Source of the DNA: CAYFFV01 sp964342695
GTDB lineage: Bacteria; Acidobacteriota; Vicinamibacteria; Vicinamibacterales; UBA8438
Length of the DNA: 64,000 nucleotides
Assembly: GCA_964342695.1 (NCBI GenBank)
Contig: CAYFFV010000005.1
Span: 47,538 to 111,537, forward strand
Reading direction: 5' to 3'
Below are positions 7,968 through 16,805 of this stretch, piece after piece. The position numbers and the translations under genes were made by a program. The notes under the pieces were generated by a model, which was not told the DNA's origin, searched no databases, and saw only the letters and a list, made by a program, of their open reading frames with translations. Numbering within the stretch: the first letter of the stretch is position 1; every line of letters starts with the position of its first letter.

Positions 7968-10412
7968 TTAAACTCCTGAAGCTAATTGACGACCCTCAAC
8001 CCTCTGTCCGAGTGTCCGATAGGCCAACACTCCACTATCAAGGTAGACCTCAATCTCGCCTTCACTGAGTTGACCTTTAATCAACTCTTCAGACAGCGGA
8101 TCCTCAACGTAACGCTGAATCGCCCGCCGCAACGGACGAGCACCGTACGACCGATCTTTACAAGTCTGAGCAATAATCCAATCCATTACGTCAGACGTAA
8201 GAGAAATCCTGATATTTCGACTGAAGAGATTTTCATTAACCTGACTCAATAACAACCGTGTAATCTCTCGTAGATCACTATCGACCAAACCATCAAAAAC
8301 GATAAGCTCATCAACGCGATTGATAAATTCAGGATTAAATGTCCTTTTTACTTCAGACAAAACCATGTCTGAGACGTTACGCTGAACGCTCTCTGTATCA
8401 GGCGATTGGAAGCCCATCGATGTTTGTTTCTGAATGTGCCGCGCTCCAATATTCGAAGTCATGATCACAATAGTATTCTTAAAATCAATTCTATTACCCA
8501 ACCCATCGGTTAAATGGCCATCTTCAAACACCTGTAACAAAATATTAAAAAGGTCAGGGTGGGCTTTCTCAATCTCGTCAAGAAGAACAACCGAGTAAGG
8601 ATGGTGTTTTATTTTTTCTGTTAATTGACCACCTTCTTCATACCCAACGTAACCAGGGGGCGACCCAATCAACTTTGACACCGAATGTTTTTCCATATAC
8701 TCAGACATGTCAAATCGAATCAGAGACCCATCACTTCCAAAAAGAAAATTTGCTAATGCCCTAGCCAACTCAGTCTTGCCAACACCTGTTGGGCCAAGAA
8801 ACACAAAACTCCCGACGGGTCTATTAGGAGACTTGAGTCCCGCCCGAGAACGTCTAATGGCACGCGCCAAAGCCGAGATCGCACGTTCTTGACTTACCAC
8901 TCGACGATGCAAATGAGCTTCCATCTGCAATAATCGTTCACTCTCATCTTGGTTAAATGATGTTACTGGAACGCCCGTCCATTCAGACACAACTTCATCG
9001 ATTTGTTCCCTGCCAATCTCTAACACTCTCGACTCAGACGAAACATCAAATTTCTCTTTCACAAACCGAAGATTCTCTCGAGCCAACAATTCTTGTTCAC
9101 GAAAGAATTGAGCGCGTTCATAGTCTTTTTGAACAGTCGCATTCTCTAATTGTTCGACAGCAACCCGGATACTCTTATTTATTTCACTATATTCCTTACT
9201 ATGACCAGCTTGGCGCAATTTCATACAGGCACCAGCCTCATCTAACAAATCAATCGCTTTATCTGGAAGAAATCGATTGGTTATATATCGGCTCGATTGC
9301 TGAACAGCGGAGTCTATCGCCTCTCGAGTATAGGTGACACGATGAAATGATTCATACCGCTCTTTAATGCCCATCAAAATCTCAATAGTTTCCGTTTGAG
9401 TGGGTTGTTCTATACGGATAGTCTGAAACCGTCTCTCTAGTGAACGATCTTTCTCAATGTACTTCCTGTATTCACTTGGAGTAGTTGCTCCGATACACCT
9501 CAGTTCACCTCGCGACAAAGAAGGCTTAAGAATATTTGCAGCATCGAGAGATCCTTCTGCAGAACCAGCACCAACTATCGTATGTAGTTCATCAATAAAA
9601 ATTATGATATCAGGGTTATCAACCAATTCTTTCGTTATAGACTTCAGTCGCTCCTCAAATTGACCTCTATACTTTGTTCCAGCAACAATCAAAGATATAT
9701 CAAGAGACAGCACACGCTTTTCAGCAAGAAAATGAGACACCTGTCCCGACGCAATTCTTTGCGCCAAACCTTCAACTATCGCAGTCTTACCCACACCAGG
9801 CTCACCGATCAAAAGAGCGTTATTCTTCGTCCTTCGGCATAACACCTGCTGCAGACGATCGAGTTCTACCCAGCGACCCACCAAAGGATCATTATTGTTT
9901 TTAGCCGCTGCGTCCGTCAGATCTCTAGCAAATTCTTCAAGCAACGGAGTCTCTTTAGATGGGGGAACAACTGTTTTCTCGTTCAACAAATGCACAACAT
10001 CTTCACGCACACCGCTGAGACGCATTCCCTTATCAGAGAGGATGGCGGCCGCAACCGAACGCTCTTCCCTGAGTATTCCTAGTAAAAGATGTTCTGTGCC
10101 AATGTAATTATGGAGCAACCGATCGGCTTCCTCTGAAGCATGCTGCAAAACTCTTTTCGTTTCAGTGCTAAATGGAATCTCAACAGAAGTTGAAATTTTG
10201 TCCCGAAAGACACTGCGCCCTTCTATTTCGTTACGGATACTCTCAAGTGACAGGTGGGACCGTGAAAAAATTCTATTTGTGAGACCTTTACCTTCTCGAA
10301 TCAGTCCGAGTAACAGATGCTCGGTCTCGATAGAAATACTCCCGAGCTGACTCGCCTCATAACGAGCAAAGAAAAGTACCCGTCGAGCACGCTCTGTATA
10401 ACGCTCAAACAT
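7968..10412 (-). CDS. clpC: Clp protease ATP-binding subunit ClpC
   Basis: 814 residues with the complete ClpC layout: two Clp N repeats (residues 1-145), the first AAA+ module with Walker A GEPGVGKTA (203-211), a UVR/middle segment (EQLENATVQKDYERAQFF), and the second AAA+ module with Walker A GPTGVGKTE. A SMGFQS stretch in the second module matches the loop that docks on ClpP. ClpC unfolds proteins and feeds them into ClpP. No ctsR, mcsA or mcsB lies nearby, so the Firmicutes-type regulation and adaptor set is absent locally. It is monocistronic or the first gene of a block with bamA (31-base gap). A TATAAT-like -10 element lies upstream at 10465-10470. Confidence 0.94.
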   Translation of the reverse strand: MFERYTERARRVLFFARYEASQLGSISIETEHLLLGLIREGKGLTNRIFSRSHLSLESIRNEIEGRSVFRDKISTSVEIPFSTETKRVLQHASEEADRLLHNYIGTEHLLLGILREERSVAAAILSDKGMRLSGVREDVVHLLNEKTVVPPSKETPLLEEFARDLTDAAAKNNNDPLVGRWVELDRLQQVLCRRTKNNALLIGEPGVGKTAIVEGLAQRIASGQVSHFLAEKRVLSLDISLIVAGTKYRGQFEERLKSITKELVDNPDIIIFIDELHTIVGAGSAEGSLDAANILKPSLSRGELRCIGATTPSEYRKYIEKDRSLERRFQTIRIEQPTQTETIEILMGIKERYESFHRVTYTREAIDSAVQQSSRYITNRFLPDKAIDLLDEAGACMKLRQAGHSKEYSEINKSIRVAVEQLENATVQKDYERAQFFREQELLARENLRFVKEKFDVSSESRVLEIGREQIDEVVSEWTGVPVTSFNQDESERLLQMEAHLHRRVVSQERAISALARAIRRSRAGLKSPNRPVGSFVFLGPTGVGKTELARALANFLFGSDGSLIRFDMSEYMEKHSVSKLIGSPPGYVGYEEGGQLTEKIKHHPYSVVLLDEIEKAHPDLFNILLQVFEDGHLTDGLGNRIDFKNTIVIMTSNIGARHIQKQTSMGFQSPDTESVQRNVSDMVLSEVKRTFNPEFINRVDELIVFDGLVDSDLREITRLLLSQVNENLFSRNIRISLTSDVMDWIIAQTCKDRSYGARPLRRAIQRYVEDPLSEELIKGQLSEGEIEVYLDSGVLAYRTLGQRVEGRQLASGV

Positions 10413-10464
10413 GCACGATACCCGTTAAAAATCTAATCCTTTTGAAAGCCAAAACACTCCTAAA

Positions 10465-10470
10465 TTATAG
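10465..10470 (-). promoter_or_regulatory. Possible -10 element for clpC
   Basis: On the minus strand this reads TATAAT, about 52 bases before the clpC ATG, in the 95-base gap after lolD. The -35 region is poor (TTCTTC-like at 17 bases spacing), so this is a weak call based mainly on the perfect -10 hexamer. Confidence 0.35.
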
Positions 10471-10507
10471 AGGAAAAGCTTAACAGGAAGAAAAACGCGA
10501 ACTTCCA

Positions 10508-11179
10508 TCACCAAGACAGGCTGCCCTTCTCGAGATAAAACACACGATCGCAAAGACCCGCAAGTCGAGTATTGTGAGTCGCAATCACCGAAGTCAGCCG
10601 ATAATCGGCATGCATCTCCCGAAGTAAATTATGGAGTGCATCAGCGGTATCAGAGTCTAAATCTCCTGTCGGTTCGTCTGCAAGCAAAAGAGACGGTCGC
10701 ATAACAAGGGCACGGGCCACCGCGACTCGCTGTTGCTCCCCTCCCGAGAGCATCCCGGGACGATGACTCAATCGATCCGAGAGCCCAACCCTCTCAAGAA
10801 GAATTCTCGCCCGCTCTGAAGCCGCTTCCGATGAGACATCCGCAATACGTAAGGGCATTTCAACGTTTTCAAGTGCGCTAAACTCTGGAAGTAAATGATG
10901 AAACTGAAAAACAAATCCGACATGCCGGTTTCTAAACCTTACGAGCTCCACATCAGACATCCCTGAAATATTTTCATCTCCTAGTTGCACTTGTCCGCCG
11001 TCACACCGATCTAATCCTCCAACTAGGTTCATTAACGTACTTTTCCCCACACCAGAGGCACCAACTATTGCAACCATCTCTCCCTTGTTTATTGCAACAC
11101 TTAAGTTCTCAAGAACCTGCAAATCCTGACCGGCCACTGAATAAGATTTCGATATGTTTGTCAGTTGAAGAAAAGGCAT
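10508..11179 (-). CDS. lolD: Lipoprotein-releasing ABC transporter ATPase LolD
   Basis: 223 residues of a single ABC ATPase domain: Walker A GASGVGKST (about residue 40), signature LSGGEQQRVAVARAL (about 144), Walker B LLLADEPTGDLD, and an H-loop in IATHN. The DEPTGDLD form is typical of the MacB/LolD/FtsE group. It powers extraction of lipoproteins from the inner membrane for transfer to LolA. It is 26 bases downstream of the FtsX-like permease gene, in the same direction, so the pair forms one transporter. MacB-like ATPases look alike, but the neighbour and length favour LolD. Confidence 0.88.
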   Translation of the reverse strand: MPFLQLTNISKSYSVAGQDLQVLENLSVAINKGEMVAIVGASGVGKSTLMNLVGGLDRCDGGQVQLGDENISGMSDVELVRFRNRHVGFVFQFHHLLPEFSALENVEMPLRIADVSSEAASERARILLERVGLSDRLSHRPGMLSGGEQQRVAVARALVMRPSLLLADEPTGDLDSDTADALHNLLREMHADYRLTSVIATHNTRLAGLCDRVFYLEKGSLSW

Positions 11180-11205
11180 GGAAATGATTACCTTGAATGC
11201 GAGTG

Positions 11206-12441
11206 CTACCTCAGAGCCTCAGCCGGATCTACTCGCGATGCCTGCCGAGCAGGATAAATTGTCGCAACAAAACAGACGGATAATGCAGCTACTATAATGA
11301 GCCAAAAATCAAACATTTCTATAGTAAAGGGCACATAAGAAAGATCATAGACTTCGGCGTTCAAGCGAATTAACCGATAACGATCAAATATTGTCGCCAA
11401 TATATATCCTCCAATTGCCCCTATTCCTGTACCGACAAACCCAATAATTGCACCTTGGAGAAAAAATATCTTTGTTATGCTGCGTGTTCCTGCACCCATC
11501 GTTTTAAGAATTGCAATATCTCTACTCTTTTCCATTACCAGTAAAATAAGAGATGCAACAATGTTTAAAGCAGCCACCATTACGATTAGACCAATAGTAA
11601 TTGCCATTGCCATTTTCTCTAACCACAGAGCAGAAAATAATGACTGATTTAATTGGGACCAATCTTCTGTGATGTAGCCTGCACCCAACTCATCTGAAAC
11701 CATTTCGGCAACACCACGCGATTTATACATATCGTCTATCTTGAGTTCCATTAATTCGACACGATCTTTTTGAAGAATTCGTTTAGCGACATCCAAAACA
11801 ACGAAGCCGTACTCATTGTCATACGTATAAAGTCCCAAACTAAATGTTCCAACGACACGTAACCTGCGTGGGCGAGGAATCATCCCTAACGGTGAAAGAG
11901 TGCCGTGCTGTGTAATCAACGTAACCTCGTCACCAACGAACGCACCCAACTGTTCAGCTACCCCTTTACCAATGACAAGTCCTCCCAAGACAGAACCTTC
12001 TCCCCCAACACTATCAAGATCAAATAAACTTCCCTCACTAACCGCGTTAGCGACCTCCGTTACATGCTGCTCAAGAGAGGGGTCAATTCCCTTGATCGTT
12101 ATAAAAGCTTCCCCATTACGAGTAGTCGCAAGAGCTTTTCCTAGAATGGAAGGAGCCGCAGCTAATACTCGAGGAAATCCACTAAGTCGTCGCGCTGCTT
12201 CTTCATAATCTGCAAAACCTCCTTCCTCAACGTTCCACACATAAACGTGTGCCTCAGAACCAGTAATACGATCAGTCAATTCTCTCTGTAATCCAGTCAT
12301 AAGAGCTACCGCTACTACTAGCGCCATAACTCCCAATGCAACACCAATAGTAGAGATTAGGGAGATTAAAGAAATAAAGGCCTGCTTGCGACGAGCAAGA
12401 AGATATCGCTTTGCGACGTAAAACTCAAAATTAGCCAGCAT
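11206..12441 (-). CDS. lolC: Lipoprotein-releasing permease, LolC/LolE family
   Basis: 411 residues. The N-terminus FEFYVAKRYLLARRKQAFIS leads into a first membrane segment (SLISTIGVALGVMALVVAVA), typical of LolC/E. A periplasmic MacB-type domain follows to about residue 265, then three C-terminal membrane segments of the FtsX fold with the conserved ...VMEKSRDIAILKTMGA loop. With LolD it would release mature lipoproteins from the inner membrane. Only one permease gene is present, so the complex may be a homodimer (as in species with a LolF-type subunit) or use a partner elsewhere. The stop lies two bases before the lysS gene end, so it is in the lysS transcription unit. Confidence 0.88.
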   Translation of the reverse strand: MLANFEFYVAKRYLLARRKQAFISLISLISTIGVALGVMALVVAVALMTGLQRELTDRITGSEAHVYVWNVEEGGFADYEEAARRLSGFPRVLAAAPSILGKALATTRNGEAFITIKGIDPSLEQHVTEVANAVSEGSLFDLDSVGGEGSVLGGLVIGKGVAEQLGAFVGDEVTLITQHGTLSPLGMIPRPRRLRVVGTFSLGLYTYDNEYGFVVLDVAKRILQKDRVELMELKIDDMYKSRGVAEMVSDELGAGYITEDWSQLNQSLFSALWLEKMAMAITIGLIVMVAALNIVASLILLVMEKSRDIAILKTMGAGTRSITKIFFLQGAIIGFVGTGIGAIGGYILATIFDRYRLIRLNAEVYDLSYVPFTIEMFDFWLIIVAALSVCFVATIYPARQASRVDPAEALR

Positions 12442-12443
12442 AC

Positions 12444-13955
12444 CTATTCGATACTTTTCGGTCGCATTAAGGGAAATAAGATCACATCTCGAATGGACAT
12501 ACTATTTGTCAAAAGCATTACAAGACGATCAATTCCAACACCTTCACCTGCCGTAGGAGGAAGACCATATTCCAGAGCTTGAATATAATCATCGTCCATA
12601 GCGTGTGCTTCATCATCACCTTTGTCTCGCTCAGCCAATTGATCCTGAAAACGACGGCGCTGTTCAATCGGATCATTTAACTCACTAAACGCATTCGCCA
12701 CTTCCATTCCGCCGACGAACAATTCAAATCTTTCAACGGTATCTGGATCATCGGTTTTCTGTTTTGACAAAGGTGACACTTCGGTAGGGAAATCATAAAC
12801 AATAGTCGGCTGAATTATTTTTTTCTCACAAAACTGTTCAAAGAGCGCCACTGTCGTTTTACCGGCACCAGTATTACCTGGAAGATCAACGTTTAAGCGC
12901 TCAGCAAGTCGTCCTGTATAGACTGGGTCGCGAAGGTTTTCCTCAGAAACACCAAAATCAAACTCCCCGTTCAGAGAATGACAGACAGCCTCTCTAAGTG
13001 ACACGCGTTTAAAAGGAGGGGCGAAAGAAATCGTATTCTCACCAAAAAGAAAGTCCGTCTTACCAGTTACATCAACAGCGATCTGGTTAAATAACTTTTC
13101 CGTGAGATCCATTAGGGCTTGATAATCACTATATGCCTCATAAAATTCCAGCATCGTAAACTCTGGATTATGCTGAGTTGAAATGCCTTCATTTCTGAAG
13201 TTTCGATTAATTTCATAAACCCGTTGAATACCGCCCACCACAAGACGCTTCAGATATAACTCAGGCGCAATCCTCAGATACAGAGGCAAATCCAGTGCAT
13301 TATGATGCGTAACAAACGGTCGTGCGAGCGCTCCACCTGCAAGTGCCTGCATCATCGGGGTCTCGACTTCCAAGTACCCTCGCTCATCAAAAAACCGACG
13401 GATAGACAACAACGTTCGGCTTCTAATTTCAAAGACCGTCCTAGCGGACTCATTAACAATAAGATCAAGGTATCGCTGTCGATACCGAATCTCGACGTCT
13501 GTTAGTCCGTGCCACTTCTCCGGCAATGGAATTAAACATTTAGCGAGAAACTGCAACCGACTCGCCCATACTGTTAATTCATTGGTACGTGTACGAAAAA
13601 TCCGTCCGTCAACTCCTATCTGATCTCCAATATCTAACAGCTTGAACACCTTAAATTCTTGCTCAGACAGAGCATCTTTTCTAACATAAATCTGTATTCG
13701 ATTTCGTCCGTCAGAAATGACAAGAAAATTCGCCTTACCAAAACTGCGTATTCCCAAAACGCGCCCGGCAACTTTTGTTTGCGCTTGTCTCTCCTCCAAA
13801 GCAGCAGTGTCAAATCCTTCAAAACGATCGATTAACACCGAAACTGTGTCGGTAAAATCAAACTTATGCGGGTAAAGATCAATGCCGAGTTCACCAAGTT
13901 TCTCCAGATTCTCTCGTCGTTGGCGTAATTGATCGGTTCCACGATCATCATTCAT
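12444..13955 (-). CDS. lysS: Lysyl-tRNA synthetase (class II)
   Basis: 503 residues, the usual class II LysRS length. It has an N-terminal OB-fold anticodon-binding domain (roughly 55-150) with LGIRSFGKANFLVI. The class II catalytic core carries motif 2 FRNEGISTQHNPEFTMLEFY and motif 3 GVGIDRLVMLLTN, and the protein ends LFPLMRPKSIE. The N-terminal RRENLEKLGELGIDLYPHKF is typical. It charges tRNA-Lys in the cytoplasm. It is separated from nusB by four bases and from the lolC stop by two, so these genes are probably cotranscribed. Confidence 0.96.
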   Translation of the reverse strand: MNDDRGTDQLRQRRENLEKLGELGIDLYPHKFDFTDTVSVLIDRFEGFDTAALEERQAQTKVAGRVLGIRSFGKANFLVISDGRNRIQIYVRKDALSEQEFKVFKLLDIGDQIGVDGRIFRTRTNELTVWASRLQFLAKCLIPLPEKWHGLTDVEIRYRQRYLDLIVNESARTVFEIRSRTLLSIRRFFDERGYLEVETPMMQALAGGALARPFVTHHNALDLPLYLRIAPELYLKRLVVGGIQRVYEINRNFRNEGISTQHNPEFTMLEFYEAYSDYQALMDLTEKLFNQIAVDVTGKTDFLFGENTISFAPPFKRVSLREAVCHSLNGEFDFGVSEENLRDPVYTGRLAERLNVDLPGNTGAGKTTVALFEQFCEKKIIQPTIVYDFPTEVSPLSKQKTDDPDTVERFELFVGGMEVANAFSELNDPIEQRRRFQDQLAERDKGDDEAHAMDDDYIQALEYGLPPTAGEGVGIDRLVMLLTNSMSIRDVILFPLMRPKSIE

Positions 13956-13959
13956 ACAC

Positions 13960-14427
13960 TTATGATCCCCCTATAGAATCTTTGTGGTTAGATTCGTGTT
14001 GCCCGTCGAATCGTCGACTAACAGCATCGAGAATACCGTTAACAAAACTTGCTGCATCATCTCCACTGAACGTCTTGGCTAACTCAAGTGCCTCGTCAAT
14101 CACAACAGCTTTTGGTGTGTCAGTAAACAACATTTCATACAAGGCCATCCTCATAATGAGTCGGTCGATAACGGCCATACGTGAAAGTCGCCAATTTTTT
14201 GCATTTGTCTCTAATAGAGGATCGATTATGTTTAATTGGTCGGTTGTTCCTTTTACAAGAATCATAGCGAATTGTCGCCGTGAATCTGGAGCCCGATGAA
14301 CCCGCCAGAAAAGCCGACTCGCTTCATCAAGGGCGACAGCGTCGAGCTTTCCTATCTCCCATTGATAAAGTAGTTGCAGGGCCGCCTCTCGACTACGGTG
14401 TCGCTCGGAATCTGGTCGATGAGTCAT
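13960..14427 (-). CDS. nusB: Transcription antitermination protein NusB
   Basis: 155 residues, the normal NusB size. The N-terminal RHRSREAALQLLYQWEIG and the C-terminal AVVIDEALELAKTFSGDDAASFVNGIL are diagnostic. NusB binds the boxA RNA together with S10 (NusE) in rRNA antitermination complexes. The start codon overlaps the ribH stop by four bases, reproducing the common ribH-nusB pairing. Confidence 0.95.
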   Translation of the reverse strand: MTHRPDSERHRSREAALQLLYQWEIGKLDAVALDEASRLFWRVHRAPDSRRQFAMILVKGTTDQLNIIDPLLETNAKNWRLSRMAVIDRLIMRMALYEMLFTDTPKAVVIDEALELAKTFSGDDAASFVNGILDAVSRRFDGQHESNHKDSIGGS

Positions 14428-14933
14428 GTCTTATTGGACACACCAATGTCAATACTATTAATTGTTCGAAAAGTTCTTATAAGTTCTATTGCAGCATTTG
14501 CCGCTTCCCATCCCTTATTCGATTCTTCAGGGCCAGTTCTTGCTAGAGCCTCTTCTTTTGTATTGGTGGTCAGAATTCCAAAGGTCATTGGTATATTTGT
14601 ATCTTGAGAGGACTGCATTACGCCATTCGCCACCGCAGAAGCAATATACTCAAAATGAGGGGTTTCCCCGCGAATTAAACAACCTAAGCAGATAATTGCA
14701 TCGAACTTTAAAGTTTTCGCTGCCTTCTGCGCCGCAATGGGAATCTCGAATGCACCCGGAACTGTTAAAACAACTTGTCGCTCCATATTTAAACCCGTCT
14801 GCTTTAAAGCCGCCAGGGCACCATCCTTCAAGGAATCAGTTATGGAATTGTGATAGGAAGAAACCACCAGTGCAATACATGCATCCTTTACATCACTGCC
14901 CGACCCTCGTGTATCTCGTGGCAAAGATTTCAC
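14424..14933 (-). CDS. ribH: 6,7-dimethyl-8-ribityllumazine synthase
   Basis: 169 residues. Motifs include VPGAFEIPIAAQKAA, CLGCLIRGETPHFEYIASAVANGVMQ (shown here in part: the catalytic His is in the GETPHF loop) and FGILTTNTKEEALART, all standard for RibH. It condenses the ribityl-pyrimidine dione with 3,4-dihydroxybutanone 4-phosphate in the penultimate step of riboflavin synthesis, in a cage-like oligomer. The N-terminal 20 residues are longer than in some homologues. Its start overlaps the end of the enoyl-CoA hydratase gene, and its stop overlaps nusB. Confidence 0.95.
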   Translation of the reverse strand: MKSLPRDTRGSGSDVKDACIALVVSSYHNSITDSLKDGALAALKQTGLNMERQVVLTVPGAFEIPIAAQKAAKTLKFDAIICLGCLIRGETPHFEYIASAVANGVMQSSQDTNIPMTFGILTTNTKEEALARTGPEESNKGWEAANAAIELIRTFRTINSIDIGVSNKT

Positions 14934-15712
14934 TGTCCTTTAAACTCCGCTTTTCTTTTTTCCAGAAACGCCTGCGTGCCCTCTCTCTTATCCTCCGTGG
15001 CCGCTACTAATCCAAAAAGAGAGGCTTCATAATCACAACCATCGGCCAACGACATCTGCCCCCCCCGGCGCACAGCATCCAGAATATAACGAACCGAAAG
15101 AGGGGGCTTGCTCGCCAAAACGGTTGCTAACGACATCGCTTCGTTGATCAATGCTTCTTTTGTCAAGACTCGATTGACTAAACCAATCCGAAAAGCTTCA
15201 TCCGCCGAAATCGGATCTCCTTTTAAAAGAAGTTCCAAGGCAACCCCAGAACCCACGAACCGCGGCAGCCGTTGAGTCCCTCCAAACCCTGGAATTAATC
15301 CTAAATTTATCTCAGGTTGGCCTATTTTTGCTGTATCACAGGCGATCCTTATAGTACAAGCCATCGCGAGTTCACAACCACCTCCAAGTGCAAAACCATT
15401 AATAGCCGCAATGACAGGCTTTCCTAAATCAGAAATTGTGTCACACATCAACTGGCCTTTTTGGGCCACCTGTCTTGCCTCCGTCGGCGACAACCGTGCC
15501 AGCTCACTAATGTCTGCACCTGCAACAAAGGCTTTTTCACCGGAACCAGTAAGAACGACTGCAAGGACGTCATTGTCCTTAGAAAACTGCTGGAAGACGC
15601 CTAGAAGTTCAATGATAGTTGATTCATTAAGCGCATTCAGCACTTTCGGCCGTTCAATAGTGACTTTCGCAACTTTAGTTTCGCTGTCTTTCACAATACT
15701 CAAATTTTCCAT
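14930..15712 (-). CDS. Enoyl-CoA hydratase (crotonase family)
   Basis: About 260 residues from the ATG at 15712. An in-frame start at 15769 would overlap the VanZ-like gene by 43 bases and add a non-family tail. The oxyanion-hole segment AGADISEL and both catalytic glutamates are present: Glu114 in GGGCELAMA and Glu134 in GQPEINLGLIPGFGGT. It should therefore be an active hydratase rather than a diverged family member, adding water to trans-2-enoyl-CoA, for example crotonyl-CoA. It may work with the acyl-CoA dehydrogenase and B12 mutase elsewhere in the window in short or branched acyl-CoA breakdown. Chain-length preference cannot be read from the sequence. Confidence 0.9.
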   Translation of the reverse strand: MENLSIVKDSETKVAKVTIERPKVLNALNESTIIELLGVFQQFSKDNDVLAVVLTGSGEKAFVAGADISELARLSPTEARQVAQKGQLMCDTISDLGKPVIAAINGFALGGGCELAMACTIRIACDTAKIGQPEINLGLIPGFGGTQRLPRFVGSGVALELLLKGDPISADEAFRIGLVNRVLTKEALINEAMSLATVLASKPPLSVRYILDAVRRGGQMSLADGCDYEASLFGLVAATEDKREGTQAFLEKRKAEFKGQ

Positions 15713-15726
15713 AATATTTTCTGCTT

Positions 15727-16113
15727 CTATAAAGAATGCCTCATGCGTAACAAGCGGCTCCACGTCCATACAACAAACAAACCAATAATAGCCCCAACTG
15801 TGTCCGCAAGCAGATCGTAAACATCGGCTACACGACCTGGCACAAACGTCTGATGGAATTCATCGGTAAGACCATAGAAGATACTTAATGCTAATGCACA
15901 GCCGATTCGACCAAGAGTCACTTTCTGCCAAGCACCTGATGCTAATGCCCTCAGAATAAGCATCGCGAGAATACAATAAGATAATCCGTGGATTAAGCCA
16001 TTTGAAACACCTTCTGGCATCCGAGGAGGAGACGAATCAGACGACACTAAGAATATTAGTCCCACCATGACCGCAACGGGACTCCAAAGCCAAAAAACAT
16101 TTCTGAACAACAT
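15727..16113 (-). CDS. VanZ-like family integral membrane protein
   Basis: 128 residues with about four membrane segments. The family motif region is SIFYGLTDEFHQTFVPGRVADVYDLLADTVGAIIG, of which DEFHQ and the spaced Asp residues are the conserved part. VanZ-like proteins are small membrane proteins; the founder confers low-level teicoplanin resistance, but most members have no known function. It lies 14 bases upstream of the enoyl-CoA hydratase start and 35 bases after the stop of a 57-residue membrane protein gene. Confidence 0.82.
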   Translation of the reverse strand: MLFRNVFWLWSPVAVMVGLIFLVSSDSSPPRMPEGVSNGLIHGLSYCILAMLILRALASGAWQKVTLGRIGCALALSIFYGLTDEFHQTFVPGRVADVYDLLADTVGAIIGLFVVWTWSRLLRMRHSL

Positions 16114-16148
16114 ATATACCTAATCTAATGCTCAACAAACTGCTTCAT

Positions 16149-16322
16149 TCAAAGGGGCATCGGATACATAAGCCATGCAAAAAATAGCGCCGCCACTACA
16201 AAACCAGCCCAGAGCAACATGCCCAAGCGAACTTGATATTCAAATTTGTCACGCATTAGTTGCGAAAACACGAGCGCCACACAACTCGAAAACAAAACCA
16301 TCAGAAAAAAATGACTTCGCAT
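16149..16322 (-). CDS. Small two-helix membrane protein, 57 residues, unknown function
   Basis: Found by reading the gap between the VanZ-like and DUF6677-like genes. The reading frame begins MRSHFFLMVLFSSCVALVFS and ends AALFFAWLMYPMPL. It has two hydrophobic segments (about 4-20 and 34-53) flanking a charged loop, MRDKFEYQVRLG. The ATG at 16322 is preceded by GAGG nine bases upstream, and the gene starts 15 bases after the stop of the upstream gene in the same direction, so translation is plausible. It is too short for ordinary ORF cut-offs. I do not recognise a family. Its spacing and helix content argue for a real gene, but only homology or expression data would settle it. Confidence 0.6.
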   Translation of the reverse strand: MRSHFFLMVLFSSCVALVFSQLMRDKFEYQVRLGMLLWAGFVVAALFFAWLMYPMPL

Positions 16323-16337
16323 ATTGAATCGCCTCGT

Positions 16338-16748
16338 CTACTTTCGTCCATGAACTATGTCATAGACATCCAACACCACAAGAGCATTCAGCAAACCAGA
16401 CACAATAAGAAAAGTATTGCCATGTTCGTGTGTTGGATTGACAACACTTCCATCTCCTATTCCCATAAAAACTGCAAAGGCGTACATTCCGCCCATTCCC
16501 AATTCCGCAAAGGCAGCAAGCACAACTAAAGGCTGTCCGAAATCAAACGGAAACAAAGTTCCTTGGAGCCACAACCCAACGAAGAACATTAGAGAAAGAG
16601 CTCCAAAAAAAATTAATCCAGGATTACGCCTGCCCAACCACATGTGACCGCTACCAGGAATAAACAATGCGAGAGCACAGACAAACAGCCAGTCATATTT
16701 TTTATGCCTTGCTTCTTCCATCTTAGTCGTTGAGTGTACTGAAACCAT
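16338..16748 (-). CDS. Small membrane protein, DUF6677-like
   Basis: Up to 136 residues; an internal ATG at 16721 (MEEARHKKYDWL) is an equally plausible start since neither has a clear ribosome binding site. Segments LFVCALALFIPGSGHMWLGR, LIFFGALSLMFFVGLWL, a long central hydrophobic stretch and LIVSGLLNALVVLDVYDI indicate about four membrane helices. The PGSGHMWLGRR motif is like that of small TM2-type and DUF6677 membrane proteins, which I recall mainly from Acidobacteriota; this was not verified by search. Function unknown. It sits between the PfkB kinase gene and the 57-residue membrane protein gene. Confidence 0.65.
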   Translation of the reverse strand: MVSVHSTTKMEEARHKKYDWLFVCALALFIPGSGHMWLGRRNPGLIFFGALSLMFFVGLWLQGTLFPFDFGQPLVVLAAFAELGMGGMYAFAVFMGIGDGSVVNPTHEHGNTFLIVSGLLNALVVLDVYDIVHGRK

Positions 16749-16805
16749 GGCAAATTTAGATTCTTGTGCAGAACCACGAGTAAGTGCTCAAGATGAATAC
16801 AATGA

